A DNA stretch of 32,091 nucleotides from Candidatus Moraniibacteriota bacterium (lineage in GTDB: Bacteria; Patescibacteriota; Minisyncoccia; Moranbacterales; GCA-2747515), in the NCBI GenBank assembly GCA_018401135.1, contig JAGYLL010000008.1:1-32091 (forward strand). Direction: 5' to 3'. Below, in pieces: positions 19,638-29,050 of this stretch (the first letter of the stretch is position 1; every line of letters begins with the position of its first letter). The position numbers were made by a program, and so were the translations under genes. The notes under the pieces are model-generated. The model saw nothing but the letters and a program-made list of their open reading frames with translations. It did not search any database and was not told the DNA's origin.

Positions 19638-19770
19638 GTGGGTGTAAGGTTTCTCGAGTTTCGAGTCGTTTCGAAAGTGATACATAGGCGTTTTTCAGTG
19701 TTCGATCGGCGTTTTGTTACGGGCTGCGGGAAAGGGTCGACTTACGTTCGTAAGTAGTAAAAAAATCAGC

Positions 19771-20028
19771 ATGAACAAAAGACTATACGTTGGCGGTATT
19801 CCATACAGCTCAACAGAAGATACTATCAAAGAAGCTTTTTCTCAAGCCGGTGAAGTGACATCAGTTCGTATCATTCTTGACAGAATGACTGGACGATCTC
19901 GTGGATTTGGTTTCGTAGAGATGGCAACTGAAGACGAAGCGCAAAAGGCGATCGAAATGTTTGACGGCAAAGACTTCGAAGGAAGGACTCTTGTTGTCAA
20001 CGAAGCACGTTCAGACGAACGACGATAG
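19771..20028 (+). CDS. RRM-domain RNA-binding protein
   Basis: MNKRLYVGGIPYSSTEDTIKEAFSQAGEVTSVRIILDRMTGRSRGFGFVEM...; RNP-2 'LYVGGI' and RNP-1 'RGFGFVEM'. Confidence 0.93.
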   Translation: MNKRLYVGGIPYSSTEDTIKEAFSQAGEVTSVRIILDRMTGRSRGFGFVEMATEDEAQKAIEMFDGKDFEGRTLVVNEARSDERR

Positions 20029-20056
20029 TTTCGTTTTCGAAACGAAAATTTCTTAT

Positions 20057-20086
20057 AAAAAACGAGGAAACGCCACCTCGTTTTTT
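20057..20086 (+). terminator. Rho-independent terminator after the RRM gene
   Basis: aaaaaacgagg-aaacgcca-cctcgtttttt. Confidence 0.8.
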
Positions 20087-20233
20087 GTTTGCTCGAAACG
20101 TTTTTTTTTGGTATGCTTACTGTGAAAGAAGATGAGAAAGAGAAAATATATTTGAAAGGGAGTGGAAGAATATATTTTCTCTCGTACATATAAGGGAAAA
20201 TATGAGAATATAAACAAAATAAGAGCATCTTTT

Positions 20234-20602
20234 ATGCTACAATTTCTCTTTGGTTTTTTGACCATTCTCTCGTGTATAGGACTGGGATGGACACTCCTCT
20301 TTTTGGATCCAGAGAGTTCTCGTTGGCTACCCTTTATTTCTTTTTATGGTAATCTCTTTCTTTTGATAACTTCGTTATTTTTCCTTATCCTTTCTCGCAA
20401 AAAAACACTTCGTGTGACAAATTGTTTGAGACAGAGTATACTTTTGGGATTGCTTGTCTGCTTGTTTTTTGTTTTACAACAAGAGAGATGGCTTTTCTGG
20501 TGGAGTGGCCTACTTGCACTTGGTGCCATATGTCTTGTAGAATTAGGCTTCTTGGCATTTCTTCCCCAAAAAGAGAGAATAAGAAATAATGAAAGAGAAT
20601 AA
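20234..20602 (+). CDS. Hypothetical polytopic membrane protein
   Basis: MLQFLFGFLTILSCIGLGWTLLFL...; about four hydrophobic segments, ends just upstream of gyrB. Confidence 0.5.
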   Translation: MLQFLFGFLTILSCIGLGWTLLFLDPESSRWLPFISFYGNLFLLITSLFFLILSRKKTLRVTNCLRQSILLGLLVCLFFVLQQERWLFWWSGLLALGAICLVELGFLAFLPQKERIRNNERE

Positions 20603-20623
20603 ATAGTAGTGATTATAGAGCGT

Positions 20624-22612
20624 ATGTCGAAAAAGCAGATGACGTCAGAAGGATATGGTGCAAAATCTATTCAAGTTCTTGAGGGATTAGATCCTGTAAG
20701 AAAGCGTCCCGGAATGTATATAGGAGGAACATCTATCGAAGGATTACACCATCTTGTTTGGGAGGTGATAAATAACTCTATTGATGAATCGATTGCTGGA
20801 TATTGTAATACGATATCTTTGCGACTTTTGCCTGATAATACGGTAGAAATAGCAGATAATGGACGTGGTATTCCTGTAGAAATTCATCCACAAACGAAAA
20901 AATCTTCTTTGGAGACGGTTATGACGATACTTCACGCAGGAGGAAAGTTTGGTGGAAGTGGATACAAAATATCAGGAGGTCTCCATGGAGTAGGTATTTC
21001 TGTAGTAAATGCTCTTTCTGAATGGACTCGAGCAGAAATATGTCGAGAGGGAAAAGTCTACGCTCAAGAGTATGAAAGAGGGAAGCCCCTTTCCAAACTC
21101 AAAGAAATAGGAACTTCTCGAAAAACAGGAACAACCATTTCTTTCAGACCTGATCCACAAATTTTTCCTGAAATACGATTTGAATGGAAAAAAATACTTG
21201 ACTATGTTCGTTGGCAGGCGTATTTGACGAAGAATGTGAAGATCTCTCTTTTTGATGAGCGGAATAAACAAGAAAAAGGCATTAAGCGATACGCGTTTTC
21301 TTTTGATGCGGGTATTGTTTCTTTTGTGCATTTCCTCAATCGTTCTCAAGAAGTGAAGCATAAATATCCCATTTATATTTATAAGGAATTAGACTCTTTT
21401 ATTGTAGAAGCTTCTATTCAATATACGAGTGGATACAAAGAGCATTTGTATTCGTTTGCTAATAATATTTATAACCCAGAAGGAGGAACACATGTCACAG
21501 GATTTAAAACAGCTCTTACGCGAGTACTTAATGACTATGCCAAAAAACATAGTTTCCTTAAAGAAAAAGAAGGAACATTTTCTTCGGAGGACTTGAGAGA
21601 GGGGCTTACCGCAGTTTTAAGTGTAAAACTTACTGATCCTCAATTTGAAGGACAAACAAAAGCAAAATTAGGAAACAGTGAAATTCGAGGAGTAGTTTCT
21701 TCTGCTGTTGCAGAGGGATTGGGGGATTATTTGGAGAGTCATCCGGCCGAAGCAAAATCTATTATAGAAAAATGTCTTCTTACGGTACGAGCAAGACTTG
21801 CAGCACGAGCTGCCAAAGATGCTGTTTTGCGAAAAGGTGCTTTGGAGGGAATGACGCTTCCTGGAAAACTTGCCGATTGTTCTTCTCGAAAAGCAGAAGA
21901 TAGCGAAGTATTTATTGTTGAGGGAGATTCTGCTGGTGGAAGTGCTAAGCAGGGGAGAGACCGAAGAAATCAAGCTATTCTTCCTTTGAGAGGAAAGCTT
22001 GTCAATGTTGAGAAGACAACTTTGGATAAAGTGGTAAAGTCAGATACGCTCAAACCAATTATTATTGCTCTTGGTGCAGGTATTGGAGAAACATTTGATA
22101 TTTCACGTTTACGTTATCACAAAGTTATTATTATGGCAGATGCTGATGTTGATGGTGCTCATATCAGAACCCTTCTTTTGACCTTTTTCTATAGATACTA
22201 TGAACCCCTCATTCAAGGAGGATTTATCTATATAGCACAACCGCCATTGTATCGTTTGCAAAAAGGAAAGACTGTTAAATTTGTTTTTACCGAAGAAGAA
22301 AAGATACAGACATTGAAAGGTTTCGGTTTGAAAGAATCACAATTACAAGAAGTTTCTGATGAAAATGGAGAAGGGGGAGATCCGCAAGAAACTATCGGCG
22401 GAATTAATATTCAGCGATACAAAGGTTTGGGAGAAATGAACCCCAATCTTTTGTGGGAAACGACTATGGATCCAAAAACGCGAACAATGTTGAGGGTGAC
22501 CATAGAAGATGCTCAAGAAGCAGATAGAATGTTTGAAATTCTTATGGGTAAAGAAGTTGCTCAAGAAAAAGTTTCATTCAAACTCACCCAAGAAAAAGTG
22601 AAAAATCTTTGA
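20624..22612 (+). CDS. gyrB: DNA gyrase subunit B
   Basis: 'IQVLEGLDPVRKRPGMYIGGTSIEGLHHLVWEVINNSIDES', 'EVFIVEGDSAGGSAKQGRDRRNQAILPLRGKLVNVEK', 'IMADADVDGAHIRTLLLTFFYRY', 'QRYKGLGEMNP'. Confidence 0.95.
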   Translation: MSKKQMTSEGYGAKSIQVLEGLDPVRKRPGMYIGGTSIEGLHHLVWEVINNSIDESIAGYCNTISLRLLPDNTVEIADNGRGIPVEIHPQTKKSSLETVMTILHAGGKFGGSGYKISGGLHGVGISVVNALSEWTRAEICREGKVYAQEYERGKPLSKLKEIGTSRKTGTTISFRPDPQIFPEIRFEWKKILDYVRWQAYLTKNVKISLFDERNKQEKGIKRYAFSFDAGIVSFVHFLNRSQEVKHKYPIYIYKELDSFIVEASIQYTSGYKEHLYSFANNIYNPEGGTHVTGFKTALTRVLNDYAKKHSFLKEKEGTFSSEDLREGLTAVLSVKLTDPQFEGQTKAKLGNSEIRGVVSSAVAEGLGDYLESHPAEAKSIIEKCLLTVRARLAARAAKDAVLRKGALEGMTLPGKLADCSSRKAEDSEVFIVEGDSAGGSAKQGRDRRNQAILPLRGKLVNVEKTTLDKVVKSDTLKPIIIALGAGIGETFDISRLRYHKVIIMADADVDGAHIRTLLLTFFYRYYEPLIQGGFIYIAQPPLYRLQKGKTVKFVFTEEEKIQTLKGFGLKESQLQEVSDENGEGGDPQETIGGINIQRYKGLGEMNPNLLWETTMDPKTRTMLRVTIEDAQEADRMFEILMGKEVAQEKVSFKLTQEKVKNL

Positions 22613-22633
22613 TATATAAATATAAAAAGAGAG

Positions 22634-22671
22634 AAAATGAAAAAATCTCCTGAGGGAGATTTTTTCATTTT
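22634..22671. terminator. Bidirectional terminator between gyrB and reverse-strand rpmB
   Basis: aaaatgaaaaaatctcc-tgag-ggagattttttcatttt, perfect 17-bp stem. Confidence 0.8.
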
Positions 22672-22885
22672 ATAGACACACAAGAAAAAGTATGTTCTCT
22701 CACAATAATTAAAGCATCTTGCTTTGCCAAGGTTCATACACATATACAGAGGCAGATAGATTTTCCATCAATCTTTTTGGTTTGAATATTAGCTCTAAAT
22801 TGACGTCTTGTTGCAATATTTGAATGACTTCCTTTTATTGCCTGTTTCAGGGATTCTTTTCCATAGGTACATTTTCGCTACTCTA
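22665..22885 (-). pseudogene. rpmB: Ribosomal protein bL28, frame broken (not in ORF track)
   Basis: Reverse-strand frame-switched reading '..VAK(M)CTYGKESLKQAIKGSHSNIATRRQFRANIQTKKIDGKS...CTLAKQDALIIVREHTFSCVSIK*' resembles bL28 (CxxCGK...SHSNIxTKRRFxxNxQTKKIDGK...C). Confidence 0.7.
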
Positions 22886-23019
22886 CTCTTCACAATAGTT
22901 GATTTATTCATATAATTGTATATTCTATATAACAGGAATGTATTGAAAAAGGCAAGTTTTCGAAGAGAGCTTGATGAAGGTTTGGACAGAGGAGAAAAAA
23001 ATAACACTATTTTGTATGG

Positions 23020-23645
23020 GAAGTGAGGTTATTCTTATTGTTTTTATGTCATCGTGTTGATCTATATTAATATACTTCATGAAATTTCTCATGGAGTGGT
23101 TGCTTTGTGGCTTGGTGATGTGACAGGACGGGCAAAATATGCTGGAAGACTTACTCTTAATCCAAAAACACATATAGATCCTATAGGGTCTATACTTGTT
23201 CCGGTATGCTTTCTTTTTATGGGACAAATAGCATTTGGTTAGGCAAAGCCTGTTCCTTATAATCCCACAATCTTCGAAATCAAAAGTGGGGAGAATTGCA
23301 GTGGCAATTGCTGACCTGTATTAATATTTGTATAGCTACTCTTGCCGTGATTCTTTCACAGACAATTGCACTTTCTTCTGTTGGCAAAGAAGAAAGAAAT
23401 TTCAGAAATTGGGCTGAAGTGGGACAAATACTTTCTGGTTCTTTGGAATCCATCTTTTCCTTCTTCTTGTGTATATTGTTTTTTGGAATATTGTTTTGGC
23501 TCTTTTTAATCTCATTCCTATCCCTCCACTCTGATGGATCAAAAATACTTTTATAGTGTTTTTTCTATAGATACAAAAGTGAAGATATTTTTGGAGCAGT
23601 AGATTTTATTCTTCTTTTTATCATTTTCTTTTTGGAAATGGGGTA
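23020..23645 (+). pseudogene. M50/site-2 protease family membrane peptidase, frame broken
   Basis: 'LIYINILHEISHGVVALWLGD' (HExxH), 'GRLTLNPKTHIDPIGSILVP', 'AKPVPYNP', and 'LFNLIPIPPLDGSKIL' in another frame. Confidence 0.8.
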
Positions 23646-23803
23646 AAATTTCTTTCTTGGGGAATAAGCACTTTCTTTAATTTTATGCTTTGAAATAATT
23701 TCAAAGAAAGCATGTTTTTGAATAAAAGAGAGAAAAAAATTTGTAAAAATTAAAAATAAATGAATATATGAAAGAATCTTTCTGAAATTTTTCTTATGGG
23801 AAT

Positions 23804-24553
23804 ATGAAAATGAACCCCATAAATAGAGAAGAAATGAATAGATACGAAACAGTACTGAGAGAAGAATTTGAAAAAATTTCTTTAGACAAATCAAAAAGAG
23901 CTCTTGAAATCATTTTGTTTCCACCATTTTTCTATATAAAAAGTTTATCTCAACATTTTACGGGACTTATAGCGGTAGGATCGCAAGATGTTTCTTCTTA
24001 TCAAAAAGGATCGTACACAGGAGAAATAAGTGCTTCGATGGCCTATGCTGAGGGGGCTTTATTTTCTTTGGTTGGACATAGCGAGAGAAGAGAATATCAC
24101 AAAGAAAACAATAAAGATATTGCAAAAAAAATTCGTACTATTCTTGACGCAGGAATGTGTGCTGTTTTGTGCGTTGGAGAATCTCAAGAAGAACATAATA
24201 CTCAAAAAACAGATGAAGTTATAGAAAAACAAGTAGAAGAAGGACTTTTTGGAGTAAAAGAAGATGAAGCCGACAGAGTCTTTCTCGTGTACGAACCTAT
24301 ATGGGCTGTTGGAAGTGATGAAACGCCAACTTCTTCGGAAATATCTTTTGCAAAAAAAATTATACAAGAGAGACTGTATAAACTTTTTGGGGAAAAGGGC
24401 GAAAAGATGAAAATTTTATATGGCGGATCTGTTCATAGTCGCAATCTCTTAGAAACGTGCATCGTTTCTGGTATGGACGGTGCTCTTGTGGGGAGGTCTT
24501 CTCTCGATCCCAAAGAGTTTTTAGAGATAGCTTCTCGGGCAAAAATTGTGTAG
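23804..24553 (+). CDS. tpiA: Triosephosphate isomerase; true start possibly upstream past an indel
   Basis: 'SYTGEISASMA...LVGHSERREYHKE', 'VFLVYEPIWAVGS', 'ILYGGSVHSRN', 'GMDGALVGRSSL'; N-terminus begins at 'NMKMNP' where NWKMNP is typical. Confidence 0.92.
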   Translation: MKMNPINREEMNRYETVLREEFEKISLDKSKRALEIILFPPFFYIKSLSQHFTGLIAVGSQDVSSYQKGSYTGEISASMAYAEGALFSLVGHSERREYHKENNKDIAKKIRTILDAGMCAVLCVGESQEEHNTQKTDEVIEKQVEEGLFGVKEDEADRVFLVYEPIWAVGSDETPTSSEISFAKKIIQERLYKLFGEKGEKMKILYGGSVHSRNLLETCIVSGMDGALVGRSSLDPKEFLEIASRAKIV

Positions 24554-24855
24554 ATAAGAATTGAGATGTGTTTGACGGAGAGGATTTTTTGGAGTATTCT
24601 AGAGAGGTCAAAGTATTTGGTAGATTTTAGTAGAAGACGATAATGTATTGCCTGAGCGGTTTTTGCGCGAGATACTTCCTCTTTATCTCTTGCAAACGAA
24701 ATCAATTAAAAAGCGTTCCTTACGGGGTTCTTTGCAATTGGGCCGCGCGGGTAATACAATGCTGTTTTCCTTTTTATAGAAAGTAAAAGGAGCTTCTTGA
24801 TTTTCCTTTTTTTTGTGGTACTATTATCATAAAGAATTTTATTTTATACAAAATT

Positions 24856-25500
24856 ATGCAAGAAGAGGTTTTTTTTCGAGGAAAGACATCAAATCAAGAC
24901 CCTGCTTATGGAGTCGGAAGTTTTCTGTTGGAGATTATAAAAGTATTTTTTCTTGCTTTTATTATTATTGTTCCTATAAGAATGTTTGTTTTTCAACCTT
25001 TTTTTGTTCAAGGATCAAGTATGGAACCAAATTTTCACGATGGAGAATATCTTCTTGTAAATGAGTGGGGGTATAAGCATACAGATGTAGGATTTTCTTC
25101 TCATTCTTTTTTTAGTGTAGAGCCGTTTAGGGATCTTAAAAGAGGAGATGTTGTTGTTTTTCGTTATCCTAAAAATCCTTCTATTTTTTATGTAAAACGT
25201 ATAATCGCTCTTCCTGGTGAAAAAATTCTTTTTAAAGAGGGTCGTATTGAAATAATTGAAAAAGGAGGAACAAGAAGATTTTTTTTGGATGAGTCTTCAT
25301 ATCTTCCAGAAACAGCTCTTACAAAAAATTTAGAAGCAACATCACTTTCAGATGAAGAATATTTTGTTATGGGAGATAATCGATCGCATAGTAATGATTC
25401 TCGATCTTGGGGTCCTGTAAATAAATCTTTTGTGATAGGAAAGGTGGCACTTCGTATGTGGCCATTTGATAAAATAAGTAAAGTGAATTCTTTTGAATAA
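24856..25500 (+). CDS. lepB: Signal peptidase I
   Basis: 'PFFVQGSSMEPNFHDGEYLLV' (catalytic Ser), 'RGDVVVFRYPKNPSIFYVKRIIALPGE' (catalytic Lys), 'YFVMGDNRSHSNDSRSWGPV'. Confidence 0.93.
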   Translation: MQEEVFFRGKTSNQDPAYGVGSFLLEIIKVFFLAFIIIVPIRMFVFQPFFVQGSSMEPNFHDGEYLLVNEWGYKHTDVGFSSHSFFSVEPFRDLKRGDVVVFRYPKNPSIFYVKRIIALPGEKILFKEGRIEIIEKGGTRRFFLDESSYLPETALTKNLEATSLSDEEYFVMGDNRSHSNDSRSWGPVNKSFVIGKVALRMWPFDKISKVNSFE

Positions 25501-25511
25501 TACAATAGAGT

Positions 25512-26921
25512 ATGACGCCCAAACAGAATAAGAAAGAAAAAAGCGTTTCTTTGAAAAAGAGTATAAAATCTCAAGAACATTTTAAAAAGGAAAAAAAACT
25601 TTATCATTCACAAGAAAAAAAGAAAAGAAAGTATGGAGGAATGCGATCTGTTGAGGGGATAAGAGATATTCTCCCTGAGGAATATGCCTATTGGGTTCAT
25701 ATTTATAGAATATTAGACAAAGCTGTTCGAGAGTTCGGTTTTCGTCGGATGGAGCTTCCTCTTGTAGAGACTTCACATATTTATAAAAAATCAATTGGTG
25801 AAAAGACAGATTTTTTTGAAAAAGAAATGTATAAGTTTACCACAAGAGAAGGAGAAAATATTACCCTTCGCCCAGAAATAACAAGTGGACTTGTGCGTGC
25901 TTTTATAGAAAATGATATGAAAGCGTGGGCTAAGCCTATTAAACTTTTTTCTTGTGGATCTTTATTTCAATCAAGAATAGTGGAGAAAAAAAATTATCGA
26001 GAATATAAACAAGCTCACTTCGATGTATTTGGTGAACCAGATCCTATTTTGGATGCACAGCTTATACAAATGGCCAACCGTGTCCTTTCAGGTCTTGGGC
26101 TCAAAAATATTCGTTTTTTGGTAAATACCCTTGGATCTGATAGTGATCGAAGAGAGTACGCAAAGCTTCTCGCAGTTTTTTTTAAAGCCAAGAAGACACA
26201 GTTATGTTCAAAATGCCAAGTATTATTAAAGAGTCACCCATTACATATATTACGATGTAGAGAATTTTCTTGTGGAAATATTAGTGCTCAAGCACCTCAC
26301 ATCATAGATCATCTTTCACAAGAATCGCATGATCATTTTAAATATGTTTTAGAATACCTAGATGAATTAGAAGTTCCTTATGAATTAAACCCTTTCTTGA
26401 TTCCAATTTTTGACTATTACAATGATACCGTTTTTGATATTATTTCTTTACGAGAAAAAGGGGGGGATAAGGAGAATACTTTTTTAGGCTCAGGAGGTCG
26501 CTTTGATTTTCTTACGAAAAAAATGGGAGGAGAAGATACTTCAGCTATGGGATTTGGACTTGACCTCGACACCATTGTTTCTGAAATGAAACGTCAAGAA
26601 ACAAAGATATATACAGAACCAAAACCAAGAGTCTTCCTTGTTCAACTTGGAGAAATGGCGAAGAAAAAAAGTTTAAAACTTTTTGAATATCTGGAGAAGA
26701 ACGGTATCCTTATGGCGGAAAGTTTTGGACGGGGAAGTTTGAAAGGACAATTACGACAATCAACAAAAATGGGTGCAGATCTTACCATTATTCTTGGACA
26801 AAAAGAAGTTATGGATGAAACCGTTATTGTTAAAAATATGCAAACAGGATCACAAGAGACAATGCCTCAGGATAAGGTTGTTGATTTTATTAAACATACT
26901 CTTAAAAAGAATGGAAAATGA
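25512..26921 (+). CDS. hisS: Histidyl-tRNA synthetase
   Basis: 'GIRDILPEEYAYW', 'LRPEITSGLVRAFIEND', 'FGEPDPILDAQLI', 'GSGGRFDFLTKKMGG'. Start could be internal, at the 'MRSVEG' methionine. Confidence 0.92.
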   Translation: MTPKQNKKEKSVSLKKSIKSQEHFKKEKKLYHSQEKKKRKYGGMRSVEGIRDILPEEYAYWVHIYRILDKAVREFGFRRMELPLVETSHIYKKSIGEKTDFFEKEMYKFTTREGENITLRPEITSGLVRAFIENDMKAWAKPIKLFSCGSLFQSRIVEKKNYREYKQAHFDVFGEPDPILDAQLIQMANRVLSGLGLKNIRFLVNTLGSDSDRREYAKLLAVFFKAKKTQLCSKCQVLLKSHPLHILRCREFSCGNISAQAPHIIDHLSQESHDHFKYVLEYLDELEVPYELNPFLIPIFDYYNDTVFDIISLREKGGDKENTFLGSGGRFDFLTKKMGGEDTSAMGFGLDLDTIVSEMKRQETKIYTEPKPRVFLVQLGEMAKKKSLKLFEYLEKNGILMAESFGRGSLKGQLRQSTKMGADLTIILGQKEVMDETVIVKNMQTGSQETMPQDKVVDFIKHTLKKNGK

Positions 26922-27376
26922 AAGACTGTATTTTTTGTAAGATAGTACAAGGAGAAGTTCCTTCTCATAGAGTATGGGAAGATGATTTTTTTGTGGCATT
27001 TCTTTCTATTTTCCCCAATACCCCTGGTGTCACCGTAGTCATTCCGAAACAGCATATCTCAAGTTATGTTTTTGATGCAGAAGATACTATCATTATTCAA
27101 CTCGTTCTTTCAGCAAAAAAAGTTGCAACAAAAATAGATAAAGCATTCGAAGACGTTGGGCGGACAGGGATGATTTTTGAGGGTTTTGGTGTAGACCATC
27201 TTCATGCAAAATTATTTCCTATGCATAAGACAGGAGATATGAAAGAATGGAGACCCCTTGAAAGTATTCGAAAAGAGTATTACACTGAATATCCAGGATT
27301 TCTTTCCTCACATGATGGACAAAGAGAAAAAGATGAAGTTCTGGAAAAAATAGCACAAAAGATACGAATGAGTTAG
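26918..27376 (+). CDS. HIT-family protein
   Basis: 'MKDCIFCKIVQGEVPSHRVWEDD...FLSIFPNTPGVTVVIPKQH', 'GVDHLHAKLFPMH'. Confidence 0.88.
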   Translation: MKDCIFCKIVQGEVPSHRVWEDDFFVAFLSIFPNTPGVTVVIPKQHISSYVFDAEDTIIIQLVLSAKKVATKIDKAFEDVGRTGMIFEGFGVDHLHAKLFPMHKTGDMKEWRPLESIRKEYYTEYPGFLSSHDGQREKDEVLEKIAQKIRMS

Positions 27377-27436
27377 GTTTGATAGAAGATTATATATGAA
27401 AGATACTGGTAGCTATAAGAAAGGAGGTTTGTTTCT

Positions 27437-27694
27437 ATGACCGAAGTAAAGCGAAAAGATCGTGAAACGATCGAGAGTCTTTTGCGACGATTTAGCCGTA
27501 AGGTGCAACAAAGTCGTATTCTTAAGATTGCAAGAAAAAAACAAGATCGCGAACAAGTCAAATCTAAGACGCAACGTCGAGAACGAGCATTATATAATAT
27601 TCGTATTCGTAAAGAAATTGACAGAGCCAAGAAAATGGGACGTTTTGATGAAGAAGTTCTCCGAGAAATCAAAAAACGTATGGGAAATGATTAA
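27437..27694 (+). CDS. rpsU: Ribosomal protein bS21
   Basis: 'TEVKRKDRETIESLLRRFSRKVQQSRILKIARKK...SKTQRRERAL'. Confidence 0.85.
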   Translation: MTEVKRKDRETIESLLRRFSRKVQQSRILKIARKKQDREQVKSKTQRRERALYNIRIRKEIDRAKKMGRFDEEVLREIKKRMGND

Positions 27695-27705
27695 AGAGAA
27701 AAACT

Positions 27706-28170
27706 ATGACCATTCGAGAACAAATGAAAAAAGATCTTGTTGAAGCAATGCGTTCACATAACGATGAAGTTCGTGATGTTTTGCGTCTTGTAGGAGGTCT
27801 TATTCGTACTAAAGAAATAGATCTTCGTCTTGCTCCCAATAGTATGGAAACTGATGCTGTCATTGCACTTCTTCTCAGTCAGGTTAAACAAAGAAAAGAA
27901 AGTGCAAAGCAGTATCTGCAGGGAAATCGAGAAGATTTAGCACAAAAAGAAGAAAGAGAAATTACTATTCTTCAGCAATATCTTCCTGCTCAAATTTCCG
28001 ATGAGGTGATAGAAGAAATTATTCTCAATGTTACGAAAAATTTTCCTGATGCTAATCCTTCCGATACGGGAAAAATTATGGGAATGGTTATGGCTGAAGC
28101 GAAAAAAAAAGGTATGGTTGACGGGAATAGTGTGCGAGAAAAAGTGAAAAAATTTCTCGAAAAAGTATGA
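27706..28170 (+). CDS. GatB/YqeY domain-containing protein
   Basis: 'REQMKKDLVEAMRSHNDEVRDVLRLVGGLIRTKEID', 'YLPAQISDEVIEEII', 'PSDTGKIMGMVMAEAKKKGMVDGNSV'. Confidence 0.88.
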   Translation: MTIREQMKKDLVEAMRSHNDEVRDVLRLVGGLIRTKEIDLRLAPNSMETDAVIALLLSQVKQRKESAKQYLQGNREDLAQKEEREITILQQYLPAQISDEVIEEIILNVTKNFPDANPSDTGKIMGMVMAEAKKKGMVDGNSVREKVKKFLEKV

Positions 28171-28634
28171 AAAGACTTCGAGGACAACAAGGGGTAATTC
28201 TTGATATGCCCCAAGAAGGTCTTTGTGGTTTTGATTATCAATTTTTTCAAGATATTGCAGAAAAAACATTTGCGCTCTCTCGATATAGTCTCCCAAAAAA
28301 CAGTACACTTTCTTTCTCGATAGAAGCTGTAAGCAAAAAAGAAATAGCACGATTAAATAAAAAGTATATAGGAAAAAATAGTCCCACCGATATTCTTTCT
28401 TTCCCTACTTTTTCCGAAGAAGTTTTAGCAAAAATAAATTTTTCTAAACCTATTTTTCTTGGAGAGATTATTATATGTCCAGATGTTATACGAGAAGATT
28501 CTCATAAAGATGGAGTTTCCTATGATCGAGAAATGACTTTCGTTTTTTCTCACGGGATACTCCATCTTTTGGGATATGAGCATAGTGAAGAGATGTTTGC
28601 TCTCCAAGATAAAGTGTGCGACAATGGAAAATAA
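28167..28634 (+). CDS. ybeY: Endoribonuclease YbeY
   Basis: 'LNKKYIGKNSPTDILSFP', 'GEIIICPDVI', 'FVFSHGILHLLGYEH'. Confidence 0.9.
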   Translation: MKRLRGQQGVILDMPQEGLCGFDYQFFQDIAEKTFALSRYSLPKNSTLSFSIEAVSKKEIARLNKKYIGKNSPTDILSFPTFSEEVLAKINFSKPIFLGEIIICPDVIREDSHKDGVSYDREMTFVFSHGILHLLGYEHSEEMFALQDKVCDNGK

Positions 28635-28651
28635 TACATTAGTAATAGATT

Positions 28652-29029
28652 TTGATTGGGTGTATGATACGAGTGTGGTATAAAAGTGTAAGACATGCTT
28701 TTTCTGGTTTGCAATACGCTTTTCGACACGAGAAAAATTTTAGAATTGAATGTTATATTGCTTTGGTGGGAGTATTTTTTATTGTTATTTTACCTTTAGA
28801 TGTTTGGGAAAGAGTATTTCTTTTTGCGATGATTGGTTGGGTTTTGGTTGCAGAACTTGCAAATACGATTATTGAAAGAATCGTGGATATGCTCAAACCA
28901 CGACTTCATCCATATGCAAGAATAATAAAAGATATTATGGCAGCGACTGTTCTTCTTTCTTCTTTGATTGCTCTTATTATAGGGAGTATTATTCTTTTTC
29001 CTCACATTATAACTATGTTTTTAAAATGA
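28652..29029 (+). CDS. dgkA: Diacylglycerol/undecaprenol kinase family protein
   Basis: 'FSGLQYAFRHEKNFRIECYIA', 'ELANTIIERIVDMLKPRLHPYARIIKDIMAATVLLSSLIALIIG'. Confidence 0.87.
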   Translation: MIGCMIRVWYKSVRHAFSGLQYAFRHEKNFRIECYIALVGVFFIVILPLDVWERVFLFAMIGWVLVAELANTIIERIVDMLKPRLHPYARIIKDIMAATVLLSSLIALIIGSIILFPHIITMFLK

Positions 29030-29050
29030 AAATTCAAAAATACAAAAAGT

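Noticed and set aside
24600-24770. Possible tRNA or small RNA gene
   Set aside because: No cloverleaf or T-loop GTTCRA arrangement could be assembled.
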